Source: Clostridia bacterium (lineage in GTDB: Bacteria; Bacillota; Clostridia; Lachnospirales; Lachnospiraceae). From it: a stretch of DNA of 64,000 bases. The notes below the pieces were generated by a model. It made no database searches. It was not told the origin of the DNA and saw only the letters and a program-made list of their open reading frames with translations. The DNA lies in assembly GCA_910574835.1 (NCBI GenBank), contig CAJTDE010000009.1:62001-126000 (forward strand). Reading direction: 5' to 3'. Positions 49,848 to 59,470 of the stretch are shown here, one piece after another (position 1 is the first letter of the stretch; every line of letters begins with the position of its first letter). The translations under genes and the position numbers were made by a program.

Positions 49848-50471
49848 TTGCAGGAACTGATTATGGCCCTTATGGAGCGGTACGGTTATCCGGGCATTTT
49901 TTTTCTAATTGCGGTGGAGAATATTTTTCCGCCCATTCCGTCGGAAATCATTTTGCCCTTTGGAGGATTTCTGACTACATACACGAGACTTTCCATATTC
50001 GGAGTAGTCTTTTATTCCACCCTTGGCTCTCTGGCGGGCGCTCTGGTGCTTTACGGAGCGGGATGGCTGCTGAACCGGGAACGGCTGATGTGCCTGGTGG
50101 CAGGTCCGGTGGGGAAGGCACTATGTCTTAAGCCTGCCGATGTGGCAAAGGCAGATGACTGGTTTCTGAAAAAAGGTACGAAAACCGTATTTTTCTGCCG
50201 CTTTGTGCCCATTGTCCGAAGCCTGATTTCCGTTCCTGCGGGAATGAGCCGGATGCAGATGGGGATGTTTTTGGCCTACACAACGGCGGGAAGCGTGCTT
50301 TGGAATCTGGCCCTTGTCTCTCTGGGAGCCGCTCTTGGGGAATCCTGGGGAAAAATCGCCTATCTGGTGGGGGAATACTCCCACATTATGCTGATAGTGC
50401 TTTCAATAAGCGCGGTCAGCGGAATCATCTGGTTTTACCGGACACGGCCGAAAAGCAGTCACAGGGCATGA
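49848..50471 (+). CDS. DedA-family membrane protein
   Basis: A 207-aa protein with the DedA/SNARE-associated signatures IAVENIFPPIPSEIILPFGGFL near the start, GALVLYGAGWLLNRE and FCRFVPIVRSLISVPAGMSRM. Family members are membrane proteins involved in lipid carrier or phospholipid flipping; a role in recycling undecaprenyl phosphate is plausible next to a wall cluster. Start TTG at 49848 after GGAGGTGG; an ATG at 49863 is too far from that site. Confidence 0.9.
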   Translation: MQELIMALMERYGYPGIFFLIAVENIFPPIPSEIILPFGGFLTTYTRLSIFGVVFYSTLGSLAGALVLYGAGWLLNRERLMCLVAGPVGKALCLKPADVAKADDWFLKKGTKTVFFCRFVPIVRSLISVPAGMSRMQMGMFLAYTTAGSVLWNLALVSLGAALGESWGKIAYLVGEYSHIMLIVLSISAVSGIIWFYRTRPKSSHRA

Positions 50472-50570
50472 AGCGACAATCTTATTCTGAGTGAATCGGC
50501 CCGGTAGAGAGAGTGGATACCTTCGGTGAGCAGGGATATTGGAAGTGCATAGGCAAAATTGCGGAGCCGG

Positions 50571-50636
50571 AAAGAAGATTTCTATATCTGGACATCATTT
50601 ACGATGTGGACACAAGATATGGAAGTCTTCTTTTTT
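50571..50636 (-). repeat. Family C-like short hairpin (copy C4), terminator-like
   Basis: Read on the minus strand, AAGACTTCCATATCTTGTGT resembles the family C core; it pairs imperfectly with GTCCAGATATAGAAATCTTC around ATGAT. On the plus strand the hairpin ends in TTTTTT, so it could terminate the DedA transcript. The 325-nt spacer to mraZ otherwise holds the promoter and MraZ boxes below. Confidence 0.5.
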
Positions 50637-50672
50637 CCTAAAAATTTCCTAAAAAATTCATTTGAAAAGCTC

Positions 50673-50701
50673 TTGATTTTTGAAAAGAAGTAAGATACAC
50701 T
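50673..50701 (+). promoter_or_regulatory. Probable dcw-cluster promoter
   Basis: TTGATT at 50673-50678 and TACACT at 50696-50701 with a 17-nt spacer. The expected start lies just before the MraZ boxes. Confidence 0.6.
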
Positions 50702-50710
50702 TGTACTACA

Positions 50711-50736
50711 AGTGGTAGAAAGTGGTGGAAAGTGGT
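50711..50736 (+). promoter_or_regulatory. MraZ-binding boxes
   Basis: Three AGTGGT repeats (AGTGGTAGAA, AGTGGTGGAA, AGTGGTTTTT) follow each other every 10 nt directly downstream of the promoter. Repeats of this GTGG type with 10-nt spacing are the known target of MraZ, which represses its own dcw operon. Confidence 0.85.
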
Positions 50737-50796
50737 TTTTGGGTAAAGAATAGTGGAGAATACAACCTAAAACCGGACGAAAGAGGGGTGAGCGCT

Positions 50797-51234
50797 ATGT
50801 TCCGCGGCGAATACAACCATTCGGTGGACACCAAGGGCAGGCTCATCATTCCCTCCAAATTTCGGGAGCAGCTGGGAGAAGAATTTATTGTCACCAGAGG
50901 ATTGGACGGCTGTCTCTTTGTGTTTCCGATGAAGGAGTGGGAGGAGTATGAGGAGAAGCTTCGGAAGCTTCCCACAACCAATAAGAATGCCCGTTCTTTC
51001 GTGAGATTTCTTACCGCAGGCGCCACCTCCTGCGAGTTTGACAAGCAGGGGCGGATTCTGCTTCCCGCGACGCTGCGTAAGTTTGCGGAGATCGAGAAGG
51101 ATGTGGTTCTGGCAGGACTTTTGAACCGCATTGAGATCTGGAGCGAAGAGAAGTGGAATCAGAATAACAATTACGATGAAATCGATATGGACGAGATTGC
51201 AGGCCAGCTGACGGAACTGGGGCTGGATATCTAA
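50797..51234 (+). CDS. mraZ: Transcriptional regulator MraZ
   Basis: A 145-aa protein with two AbrB-like halves: MFRGEYNHSVDTKGRLIIPSKFRE, and later CEFDKQGRILLPATLRKFA. It binds the GTGGT repeats upstream. The ATG at 50797 follows AGAGGGGTGAG; the reading from 50722 includes the MraZ boxes and is rejected. It opens the division and cell-wall cluster. Confidence 0.96.
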   Translation: MFRGEYNHSVDTKGRLIIPSKFREQLGEEFIVTRGLDGCLFVFPMKEWEEYEEKLRKLPTTNKNARSFVRFLTAGATSCEFDKQGRILLPATLRKFAEIEKDVVLAGLLNRIEIWSEEKWNQNNNYDEIDMDEIAGQLTELGLDI

Positions 51235-51331
51235 GAATTGCTGCGTATCGGCAGACCTGCGGCAGATGAGTTTGGGCTTGGGAGCCGGCGCAATTGCAGG
51301 CATACCGGGAGCAGTATCCGGGGAGGCTTGA

Positions 51332-52267
51332 ATGGAATTTGCACATGTATCGGTCCTTCTAAGAGAGACCATTGAACAGCTGAATATCCGGCCGGACGGA
51401 ATCTACGTGGACGGAACCTTGGGAGGAGGCGGGCATGCCTTTGAGGTGTGTTCCCGGCTTTCGGACAAAGGAAGGCTGATTGGAATCGACCAGGATGCCG
51501 ACGCCATAGCTGCTGCCGGGAAGCGTCTTCAGAAGTTTAAGGATCGGGTTACGATTGTCCGCAGCAATTACTGCAATATGCGAAGAGAATTACAAAGGCT
51601 TGGTATCGAAAGGGTGGACGGAATTGTGCTGGATCTGGGAGTTTCCTCCTACCAGTTGGATTCCGCCGGTCGCGGCTTTACCTACCGGGAGGATGCGCCC
51701 TTAGATATGCGGATGGACCAAAGACAGACCAGGACGGCGAGAACCATTGTCAATGAGTATTCCGAGCAGGAACTGTTTCGGGTGATTCGGGACTATGGGG
51801 AGGACAAGTTTGCGAAGAACATTGCCAAGCACATAGCTGCGGCCAGGGCGAAGAAGCCGATAGAGACTACCGGGGAGCTGACGGAGATTATCAGAGCGGC
51901 TATTCCGGCCAAGGTACGCATGAACGGCGGGCATCCCGCCAAGAAAACCTTTCAGGCTATCCGGATCGAATTGAACAAAGAGCTGGAGGTTTTGAAGGAT
52001 TCCCTGGACGATATGATCGATCTATTGAAGCCGGGAGGAAGAATCTGTGTGATTACCTTCCACTCTTTAGAGGATCGCATTGTAAAAACTATTTTTAAGA
52101 CAAATGAAAATCCCTGCACCTGCCCTTCTAATTTTCCTGTGTGTGTGTGTGGTAACAAACCGAAGGGCAGGTTAGTTGTAAAAAAACCAATTGTTCCAGG
52201 TGAGGAGGAATTGACAAAAAATAAAAGATCAAAAAGCTCAAAGCTTCGGGTATTTGAGCGGATCTAA
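51332..52267 (+). CDS. rsmH: 16S rRNA (cytosine-1402-N4)-methyltransferase
   Basis: A 311-aa SAM-dependent methyltransferase: [13 protein letters not shown] at the start, [14 protein letters not shown]-binding loop, [34 protein letters not shown] and [15 protein letters not shown]. It acts on C1402 in the ribosomal P site. It follows mraZ, as in nearly all dcw clusters. AGGAGGC-type site (GGGGAGGC) precedes the ATG. Confidence 0.97.
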   Translation: MEFAHVSVLLRETIEQLNIRPDGIYVDGTLGGGGHAFEVCSRLSDKGRLIGIDQDADAIAAAGKRLQKFKDRVTIVRSNYCNMRRELQRLGIERVDGIVLDLGVSSYQLDSAGRGFTYREDAPLDMRMDQRQTRTARTIVNEYSEQELFRVIRDYGEDKFAKNIAKHIAAARAKKPIETTGELTEIIRAAIPAKVRMNGGHPAKKTFQAIRIELNKELEVLKDSLDDMIDLLKPGGRICVITFHSLEDRIVKTIFKTNENPCTCPSNFPVCVCGNKPKGRLVVKKPIVPGEEELTKNKRSKSSKLRVFERI

Positions 52268-52287
52268 GTAAGAATTGAGAGAAGCGA

Positions 52288-52830
52288 ATGGCAGAAATCA
52301 GAAGCATTTATACGGACAAAAGAAGAACTTCCGACAGAAACAGACAGACTTATGTGAATGGCACAGCGGTCCGTAAGCTTCAGGTTGTGGAGAATCCAAA
52401 AAGAGATCGAAGAAGCAGGCAGGCTCAGCGCCCCCGCGTACACCGCACTCCAAGGCTGGAGAAGGTTAGCTATTTGAGTATTGGATATACTTTGTTTTTA
52501 GCGGCGGCCTCCGTACTGGCGCTTTGGGTATGCGCAGGCTATCTCAAGCTGCAGGCGGACAATACGGCGCGCATGAAGAATATTGTGGCCCTGGAGTCCC
52601 AGCTTTCCAACATGCGGGCGGAAAATGACGATGAATACAATCGGGTTACAACCTCTGTGGATTTGGATGAGATACGCGACATTGCCATCAATGAGCTTGG
52701 AATGGTGTATGCCGGAGCGGATCAGGTGATCCTGTATGATGGTCAGGGAAGCGATTATGTAAGACAGTATCAGGAGATTCCGGAGGAAGATAATAGCTTA
52801 AAGGGACTGTTGGGTTCCGGAGGCGGGTGA
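52288..52830 (+). CDS. ftsL: FtsL-like cell division protein
   Basis: A 180-aa bitopic protein: basic N-terminus of about 60 residues, one membrane helix (LSIGYTLFLAAASVLALWVCAGYL), then a short coiled coil (MKNIVALESQLSNMRAENDDE) and an acidic end. Position between rsmH and a class B PBP, and topology, identify it as FtsL; sequence identity in this family is low. It would bridge DivIB/DivIC and PBP in the divisome. No strong Shine-Dalgarno is seen, GAGAAG only. Confidence 0.8.
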   Translation: MAEIRSIYTDKRRTSDRNRQTYVNGTAVRKLQVVENPKRDRRSRQAQRPRVHRTPRLEKVSYLSIGYTLFLAAASVLALWVCAGYLKLQADNTARMKNIVALESQLSNMRAENDDEYNRVTTSVDLDEIRDIAINELGMVYAGADQVILYDGQGSDYVRQYQEIPEEDNSLKGLLGSGGG

Positions 52831-52834
52831 TAAT

Positions 52835-55099
52835 TTGAAGCAGTCAGCAAGAAAGAAAAGGACAAGCAGAAAAGCGACGATGGAGCATCGGATGAAAGGA
52901 AAGCTGGCACTATTATTTACTATAATAGTGCTTGCTTTAATTGGCGTGGATATTCGGCTTGCCTATATCAATAAGACAAACGGAGAAAAGTATACAAAAA
53001 AGGTTTTGGCTCAGCAGGATACGGCGAGTACGTTGCTTCCCTACAGGCGCGGCGATATTTTAGATCGAAACGGTACCATTTTGGCAACCAGCGAGAAGGT
53101 TTACAATCTGATCCTGGACCCCAAGGTATTGCTGCAGAATCAGTCCGAGGACGCCAAAAAGGACTGTGTAGAGCCGACGGTACGTGCGCTTTTGGAATGT
53201 TTTGAGCTGGAGGAAGCAGAGCTTCGCAAGGTATTAAGCGACAAAAAGGACAGCAGCTATGTACCTTTGCTGCGGCAGCTGACGAAGGATGAGACGACAG
53301 CCTTCCGGGAGCTTTTGGAAGATGAAAAGCTGGGGCCGAAGATCAAAGGGGTTTGGTTCGAGGATTCTTATATCCGGCGATACCCCAATGATTCCTTAGC
53401 CTGCCATGTGATAGGCTATACGGTGACGGGAAATCAGGGACAGACAGGCATCGAGGAGGAGTACAGCAGTATCTTAAACGGAACCAACGGCAGAAGCTAT
53501 AATTATCTGAATGAAGATTTGGAGCAGGAAAAGTCCGTAAAAACTCCTACGGACGGCAACAGTGTGGTATCAACCATTGATATAACGCTCCAGAGTATTG
53601 TAGAAAAGTACATTGACAAGTTTATAGCGGATTATACAAATAAAAATATAGAGGGACCGGCGGCGAAAAATATCGGTGTAGTCATGATGGACCCTCAAAA
53701 CGGCGAAATTTTGGCTATGGCAGGAGACGTTGATTTTAATTTGAACGATCCCTTCGATCTGGTGAACAACGGTTATATTTCACAGGAGCTTGAGAGCGCT
53801 ATGGAAGGCAATCCCCATATCCTTGTGGATCAGGGATATATGCTGGAGCGGGAATATCAGCAGCTGGAGAACAGCGGAAAGCTGGATAAAGAAAATCTGA
53901 CATTGTTTCTTCAAAATCAGATGTGGAGAAATTATTGCATCAGCGACGGCTATGAGCCGGGATCTACCGTAAAACCGCTTACCATAGCAGGTGCGCTGGA
54001 AACGGGTTCCATTAACGATTCCATGACATTTCTCTGTGATGGAAAACAAGTCATCGTGGAAGGCCAGAAGCCGATTACCTGTGCGAAGAAATCGGGACAT
54101 GGAATCATTACGTTAGAGGGTTCCCTGATGTTCTCCTGCAACGATGCACTGATGCAGATTGCGGCTAAGGACGGCTATGATAATTTTTTGAAATATCAGC
54201 AGATTTTTAATATTGGTTTAAAGACAAATATTGATCTGCCCGGCGAGACAAACAACGCATCTACCGTATTTACAAAGGATACGATTGGACCTACGGAGCT
54301 TGCAACCAGTTCCTTTGGCCAGGGCTACAATATGACAATGATTCAGGTAGCCAGTGCATTTTCTTCTGTGATCAATGGAGGCCATTACTATAAGCCGCAT
54401 GTGGTTAAGAGAGTTCTGGATTCCAATGGGGGAACGGTGGAGAATATCAATCCGACCTTGGTCAAGCAGACCGTATCGGAAAAGACCTCGGCCTTGATAC
54501 GCCAATATCTGTACCATACAATGTATGGAGAAGCAGACGGCAACGGCAACAATCCCACAGGTAAAAAAGCCCGGGTGGCAGGCTATACTATGGGCGGAAA
54601 AACGGGAACGGCGGAGAAGGTTCCGCGTTCTGCCAGAAAGTACTTGGTGTCCTTTATCGGGTTCGCTCCGGCGGACAATCCTCAGGTCGTATGTTATGTT
54701 GTAGTGGATGAGCCAAATGCGGCAGATCATATTACGCAGGCAAGCAGTTCCTATGCCCAGGAGATCTTTAAGAATATTATGAAGGAAGCCATGCCCTATC
54801 TGAACATCTATGCGACCGAAGAGATACCGGCCGACATGCAGGATGAAGTAGATGCGGAAAATGCAGCCAAAGAGCAGTCAGAGAATGAAGGAGAAGGCGA
54901 AAGTGAGGAGGGGGAAGAGCCGGAAGGCGAAGAATCTGCTCCGGAAGGTGTCCTGACAGATCCGAATACGGGCGAACAGGTAAAAATGCCCACGGAAAAG
55001 GACCTGGAAGGCCAGGAGGATGAAGGCCCCCTCGGAGGAATTGAAAGCCCCCTTTTGGGAAACGAAGTACGGCTTCCCGAGGAGCCGCAGGAAGAATAA
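52835..55099 (+). CDS. Class B penicillin-binding protein, first of two (divisome PBP)
   Basis: A 754-aa transpeptidase with one N-terminal membrane helix, a dimerisation domain (DTASTLLPYRRGDILDRNGTI) and the transpeptidase motifs STVK (about residue 376), SCND (433) and KTGT (588). The last ~85 residues are an acidic, Glu/Gly/Pro-rich tail in place of PASTA domains. Position after ftsL suggests the FtsI/PBP2B role in septal wall synthesis. Start TTG at 52835 with GGAGGCGGG overlapping the end of ftsL. Confidence 0.92.
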   Translation: MKQSARKKRTSRKATMEHRMKGKLALLFTIIVLALIGVDIRLAYINKTNGEKYTKKVLAQQDTASTLLPYRRGDILDRNGTILATSEKVYNLILDPKVLLQNQSEDAKKDCVEPTVRALLECFELEEAELRKVLSDKKDSSYVPLLRQLTKDETTAFRELLEDEKLGPKIKGVWFEDSYIRRYPNDSLACHVIGYTVTGNQGQTGIEEEYSSILNGTNGRSYNYLNEDLEQEKSVKTPTDGNSVVSTIDITLQSIVEKYIDKFIADYTNKNIEGPAAKNIGVVMMDPQNGEILAMAGDVDFNLNDPFDLVNNGYISQELESAMEGNPHILVDQGYMLEREYQQLENSGKLDKENLTLFLQNQMWRNYCISDGYEPGSTVKPLTIAGALETGSINDSMTFLCDGKQVIVEGQKPITCAKKSGHGIITLEGSLMFSCNDALMQIAAKDGYDNFLKYQQIFNIGLKTNIDLPGETNNASTVFTKDTIGPTELATSSFGQGYNMTMIQVASAFSSVINGGHYYKPHVVKRVLDSNGGTVENINPTLVKQTVSEKTSALIRQYLYHTMYGEADGNGNNPTGKKARVAGYTMGGKTGTAEKVPRSARKYLVSFIGFAPADNPQVVCYVVVDEPNAADHITQASSSYAQEIFKNIMKEAMPYLNIYATEEIPADMQDEVDAENAAKEQSENEGEGESEEGEEPEGEESAPEGVLTDPNTGEQVKMPTEKDLEGQEDEGPLGGIESPLLGNEVRLPEEPQEE

Positions 55100-55151
55100 C
55101 GGCGTATACTCCTACGGAGTGGGTGGACTTCGTCCGATAAGGTATAATTGC

Positions 55152-55197
55152 AAAGATCCCATAATAGGTTAATACAAAGCTATTATGGGGTCTTTTT
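55152..55197 (+). terminator. Terminator-like hairpin ending at the start codon of the second PBP gene
   Basis: AAAGATCCCATAATAG pairs with CTATTATGGGGTCTTT around ~12 nt and is followed by TTTTT that directly joins the ATG at 55198. A TATAAT lies just upstream (55143-55148) without a clear -35. The hairpin may end most read-through or act as an attenuator. Confidence 0.75.
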
Positions 55198-56961
55198 ATG
55201 TATCCAAAATGTAAGACATATAATCGGAAAAAGATCATCCTCATCTTTATCTGTTGCCTTCTGGCTGTCTGTATACTCACAGGCCGGCTGGTAAAGCTTA
55301 TGATATTCGAATCGGAATATTATCAGGAACTGGCGGATGATCTTCATGAACGGGAACGGAGCATCAAAGCGGCCAGGGGAAGAATTATTGATGCTTCGGG
55401 TACTGTTTTGGCCACAAACCGGACGGTGTGTACGATTTCCGTAGTTCACAGTCAGATTAAGGACCCGGAGCAGGTGATCGAAGTTTTGTGCAAAGAGCTT
55501 GAGCTGGACGAGGAGACCGTGCGGAAAAGGGTGGAGAAATACAGCTCCATTGAGCGGATAAAGACGAATGTGGAAAAGGAGGTGGGAGATCGGATTCGTG
55601 CCTATCAGCTGGAGGGGGTTAAGATAGACGAGGATTTTAAGCGGTATTACCCTTACGGAAGCCTGGCGTCTAAGGTGCTGGGCTTTACAGGAAGCGACAA
55701 TCAGGGGATCATTGGCCTTGAGGTGGTGTATGATAAATATCTGCAGGGAATCAACGGCACGATTTTAACGCAGACGGATGCACGGGGAGTGGAGATTGCC
55801 GATGCCGGGGAGGAACGGGTAGAGCCGGTGGCGGGAAGTGACCTTTATATCAGCTTGGACTACAATATTCAGCTCTATGCCCAGCAGGCGGCCCTGAAGG
55901 CTCTGGAACAAAAACAGGCTACTTATGTGTCAATTTTGGTTATGAATCCGAAGAATGGGGAAATCTATGCTTGTGTCAATGTGCCGGAGTTTGATTTAAA
56001 CGATCCTTTCACCTTAAATGTAGATGTGGATACAAGCGGCCTTACGGAACAGCAAAAGCAGGACTTACTGAACCAGATGTGGAGGAATCAAAGCATCAAC
56101 GATACCTATGAGCCCGGTTCTACTTTTAAAACCATTACGGCTGCTGCGGCCTTGGAGAAGGGTGTCGTCACCCTGAAGGACACTTTCAGCTGTCCGGGAT
56201 TCCGAATGGTGGAGGATCGGAAGATTCGCTGTCACAAGGTTGGAGGGCATGGGGCGGAGACCTTTGTGCAGGGGATTGAAAATTCGTGCAATCCGGTTTT
56301 TATTGATATCGGTCAGCGAATCGGCGTGGATGATTTCTGCTCCTATTTTCAGCAATTTGGCCTGCTTTCCAAGACAGGCGTAGATCTGCCCGGGGAAGCA
56401 GGAACTATTTTTCATAAAAAGGAGAATATAGGCCCCGTGGAGCTTGCAACTATTTCCTTCGGGCAGTCCTTCCAGATAACGCCGATTCAATTGGCTGCTA
56501 CCGTCAGCGCCATTATCAACGGAGGAAACCGGGTGACGCCCCACTTTGGCGTGGAAATCCGGGACGAGGACGGAAGCCTGCTGAAAAAACTGTCATATGA
56601 GCGGCAGGAGGGTATTATATCCGAGGAGACCTCCGCTACCATGCGATATCTTATGGAGCAGGTTGTGGCGGAGGGCGGAGGGAAAAAGGCGTATATAGAG
56701 GGGTATCGGATTGGGGGAAAGACGGCAACCTCTCAGACGCTTCCCCGGGGAACGAATAAATACATATCCTCCTTTATCGGCTTTGCGCCTGCGGATGATC
56801 CCCAGGTGCTTGCCATAGCAATTATACATAATCCCCAGGGAATCTACTATGGAGGAACCATAGCGGCGCCGGTGATTCAGGATATTTTTTCGAATATTCT
56901 GCCTTATCTGGGGATAGAAAAGGAAATAGAAAGGCCGGAGGAAGAGATAAAGGTTGAATAA
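55198..56961 (+). CDS. Class B penicillin-binding protein, second (SpoVD-like)
   Basis: A 587-aa transpeptidase: N-terminal membrane helix, dimerisation domain (RSIKAARGRIIDASGTVLA), and motifs STFK (about residue 308), SCN (362) and KTAT (508), the last with Ala for the usual Gly. No PASTA domains. The order PBP-SpoVD-mraY mirrors Bacillus, where SpoVD makes cortex peptidoglycan, so a sporulation or second septal role is possible. The ATG directly follows a terminator-like hairpin and lacks a clear ribosome site, suggesting restricted expression. Confidence 0.88.
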   Translation: MYPKCKTYNRKKIILIFICCLLAVCILTGRLVKLMIFESEYYQELADDLHERERSIKAARGRIIDASGTVLATNRTVCTISVVHSQIKDPEQVIEVLCKELELDEETVRKRVEKYSSIERIKTNVEKEVGDRIRAYQLEGVKIDEDFKRYYPYGSLASKVLGFTGSDNQGIIGLEVVYDKYLQGINGTILTQTDARGVEIADAGEERVEPVAGSDLYISLDYNIQLYAQQAALKALEQKQATYVSILVMNPKNGEIYACVNVPEFDLNDPFTLNVDVDTSGLTEQQKQDLLNQMWRNQSINDTYEPGSTFKTITAAAALEKGVVTLKDTFSCPGFRMVEDRKIRCHKVGGHGAETFVQGIENSCNPVFIDIGQRIGVDDFCSYFQQFGLLSKTGVDLPGEAGTIFHKKENIGPVELATISFGQSFQITPIQLAATVSAIINGGNRVTPHFGVEIRDEDGSLLKKLSYERQEGIISEETSATMRYLMEQVVAEGGGKKAYIEGYRIGGKTATSQTLPRGTNKYISSFIGFAPADDPQVLAIAIIHNPQGIYYGGTIAAPVIQDIFSNILPYLGIEKEIERPEEEIKVE

Positions 56962-57065
56962 TCTGAGGGAAAGACTTATAATGCAGTAGGTGGGATAAAC
57001 GGATAAGCAGCCGCTGCTCACGAAATCAACAGTGACGACGAAAGAAGCATGAGAGGTGTAATGAT

Positions 57066-58022
57066 ATGAACTATATAATGATATTGCCGGTATTGATATC
57101 CTTTGCAATCAGCGCAGCCTTAGGGCCGGTGGTGATTCCGCTGCTGCGCAGGTTAAAGTTCGGGCAGACAGTCCGTGAAGAGGGGCCAAAAAGCCACTTG
57201 AAGAAAACCGGAACGCCGACGATGGGCGGGCTGATTATTTTGGCGGGAATTGTGATTACGTCCCTGCTGTATGTGAAGGACTATCCGGAGATTATTCCCA
57301 TTCTGTTTGTGACCGTAGGCTTTGGAATCATAGGCTTTTTGGATGACTACATTAAGATTGTGCTTCATCGTTCGGAAGGACTGACGCCGGGACAGAAGAT
57401 GTTGGGACAGATCCTGGTGACGGGCGTATTCGTTTATTATTACTACAATCTGACAGAGGGAGATATGGCGATGCTGATTCCCTTCTGGCCGGAGCATTAT
57501 CTCCATATAGGCTGGCTGGCGGTTCCGGTGGCGTTTTTGGCAATTATCGGAACGGTTAACGGGGCGAATTTTACAGACGGTCTGGACGGCCTGGCTTCCA
57601 GCGTAACGGTCTTGATCGCTACCTTTTTTACAGTGGTCGCCTTTGGAACGAACAGCGGCATCTCCCCAATTACCTGCGCGGTAGTGGGGAGCCTGATGGG
57701 ATTTTTGCTGTTCAATGTCTACCCGGCCAGTGTGTTTATGGGGGATACCGGTTCTCTGGCTTTGGGGGGCTTTGTGGCCTCCACGGCTTATATGCTGAAG
57801 ATGCCTGTTTTTATTTTGATTGTGGCCCTGATTTATTGGGTTGAGATTTTGTCCGTGATGATACAGGTAACTTATTTTAAGATGACAGGAGGAAAACGTA
57901 TCTTTCGTATGGCTCCCATTCACCATCATTTTGAGCTGGGAGGCTGGTCCGAGACAAGGGTTGTGGCGGTATTTTCCATTGTGACGGCGGTTCTCTGCCT
58001 GATTGGGATCTTAGCCTTATAA
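57066..58022 (+). CDS. mraY: Phospho-N-acetylmuramoyl-pentapeptide-transferase
   Basis: A 318-aa polytopic enzyme with KFGQTVREEGPKSHLKKTGTPTMGG, FLDDYIKI (Asp-Asp), NGANFTDGLDGLA, FMGDTGSLALGG and APIHHHFELGGWSE. It transfers phospho-MurNAc-pentapeptide to undecaprenyl phosphate to form lipid I. GAGAGG precedes the ATG by about 8 nt. Ten membrane segments are visible. Confidence 0.97.
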   Translation: MNYIMILPVLISFAISAALGPVVIPLLRRLKFGQTVREEGPKSHLKKTGTPTMGGLIILAGIVITSLLYVKDYPEIIPILFVTVGFGIIGFLDDYIKIVLHRSEGLTPGQKMLGQILVTGVFVYYYYNLTEGDMAMLIPFWPEHYLHIGWLAVPVAFLAIIGTVNGANFTDGLDGLASSVTVLIATFFTVVAFGTNSGISPITCAVVGSLMGFLLFNVYPASVFMGDTGSLALGGFVASTAYMLKMPVFILIVALIYWVEILSVMIQVTYFKMTGGKRIFRMAPIHHHFELGGWSETRVVAVFSIVTAVLCLIGILAL

Positions 58023-58060
58023 AAAGCAGGGAGCAAAAATAGGAAAGGCGGTTTAAATCA

Positions 58061-59413
58061 ATGATAGCAGATAAAAAAATCTTAATTATAGGCGCGGGAC
58101 TCAGCGGAATAGGGGCGGCAGAGCTACTCTTAGAGTCCGGAGCATCCCCGGTGCTCTATGACGGCAATGCCTCTTTGTCCGAGGAGGCTTTAAGAGAGAA
58201 GTTTCCCAAGGACAGCAGGCTTTCGATTGTTCTGGGGGAGCTTCCGAAGAAGGAGCGGGAAGAGACAGAAGTGGTGGTATTGAGTCCCGGTGTGCCTGTA
58301 GATCTTCCTTTGGTGGAGGAACTGCGTAAAAACGGCGCTGTTATATGGGGAGAAGTGGAGCTTGCCTATCATTTTGCCAAAGGAAAGCTTGCTGCGATCA
58401 CAGGAACCAACGGCAAGACTACCACAACGGCTTTAGTGGGAGAAATCCTCCGAAGCTTTTATCAGGAAGTGTTTGTGGTAGGAAATATTGGAAATGCCTA
58501 TACAAAGGAAGCCCTGCGCATGACAGAGGACAGCGTGACGGTCGCGGAGATCAGCAGCTTTCAGCTTGAAACAATTGACAGCTTTCATCCCCAGGTAAGC
58601 GCAATTTTGAATATTACGCCGGATCATCTGAACCGCCATCATACAATGGAGCGCTATATCAGCACAAAAGAACAGATTGCAAGAAATCAGAGCAGCACGG
58701 ATATCTGCGTGCTGAACTATGACGATGAGGAAACGCGGAAATTCGGTGAAGAGGTGAAGGCTTCGGTTCTTTATTTCAGCAGAAAGCATATATTGGATCG
58801 AGGTATCTATTTGGAGGATTCTTCGATTGTCTATGGGAATGGGGAAGAGAAGATACGGGTTTGCGATACCTCGGAGCTTAAGCTTTTGGGCGCCCACAAT
58901 CATGAGAATGTAATGGCAGCAATTGCCGTGGGGATCGGGATGGGAGTTCCCCTGACTCAGATACGTAAGACTGTAAAGGAGTTCAGGGCAGTGGAGCACC
59001 GGATTGAATTTGTGGCGGAAAAGAGCGGAGTCGTTTATTACAACGATTCCAAGGGTACCAATACGGATGCGGCCATAAAAGCGGTGGAGGCCATGACCAG
59101 ACCCACCATTGTCATCGGAGGCGGCTACGATAAGCACGTGGAATTTGACGATTGGGTAAAAACCTTTCCCGGAAGGGTAAAATGGCTGGTTCTTTTGGGA
59201 GCAACGGCGCAGCAGATTGCGGATACGGCCCGGCGCAGCGGCTTTGAGCAGATTGTGTTTGCAGATAATATGGAAGAAGCAGTTCAAGTATGTGCGCAGA
59301 AGGCGGCTCCCGGGGATGCGGTGCTTTTGTCTCCCGCCTGCGCAAGCTGGGGAATGTTTGAAAATTACGAACAGAGAGGAAGAATTTTTAAAGAACTTGT
59401 GCATCGGCTTTAA
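58061..59413 (+). CDS. murD: UDP-N-acetylmuramoylalanine-D-glutamate ligase
   Basis: A 450-aa Mur ligase: Rossmann-like LIIGAGLSGIGAAELL start, VVVLSPGVP, ATP loop TGTNGKTTTTALVGEI, EISSFQLE and NITPDHLNRHH, HRIEFV, NDSKGTNTDA and the end SPACASWGMFENYEQRG. It adds D-Glu to UDP-MurNAc-Ala. murE and murF are not in the cluster. AGGAAAGG precedes the ATG. Confidence 0.97.
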   Translation: MIADKKILIIGAGLSGIGAAELLLESGASPVLYDGNASLSEEALREKFPKDSRLSIVLGELPKKEREETEVVVLSPGVPVDLPLVEELRKNGAVIWGEVELAYHFAKGKLAAITGTNGKTTTTALVGEILRSFYQEVFVVGNIGNAYTKEALRMTEDSVTVAEISSFQLETIDSFHPQVSAILNITPDHLNRHHTMERYISTKEQIARNQSSTDICVLNYDDEETRKFGEEVKASVLYFSRKHILDRGIYLEDSSIVYGNGEEKIRVCDTSELKLLGAHNHENVMAAIAVGIGMGVPLTQIRKTVKEFRAVEHRIEFVAEKSGVVYYNDSKGTNTDAAIKAVEAMTRPTIVIGGGYDKHVEFDDWVKTFPGRVKWLVLLGATAQQIADTARRSGFEQIVFADNMEEAVQVCAQKAAPGDAVLLSPACASWGMFENYEQRGRIFKELVHRL

Positions 59414-59470
59414 GCTTTTGCATATCTGACAAAAATAGAATCAATGAAAATATCATTTTGAGGTGATTTT

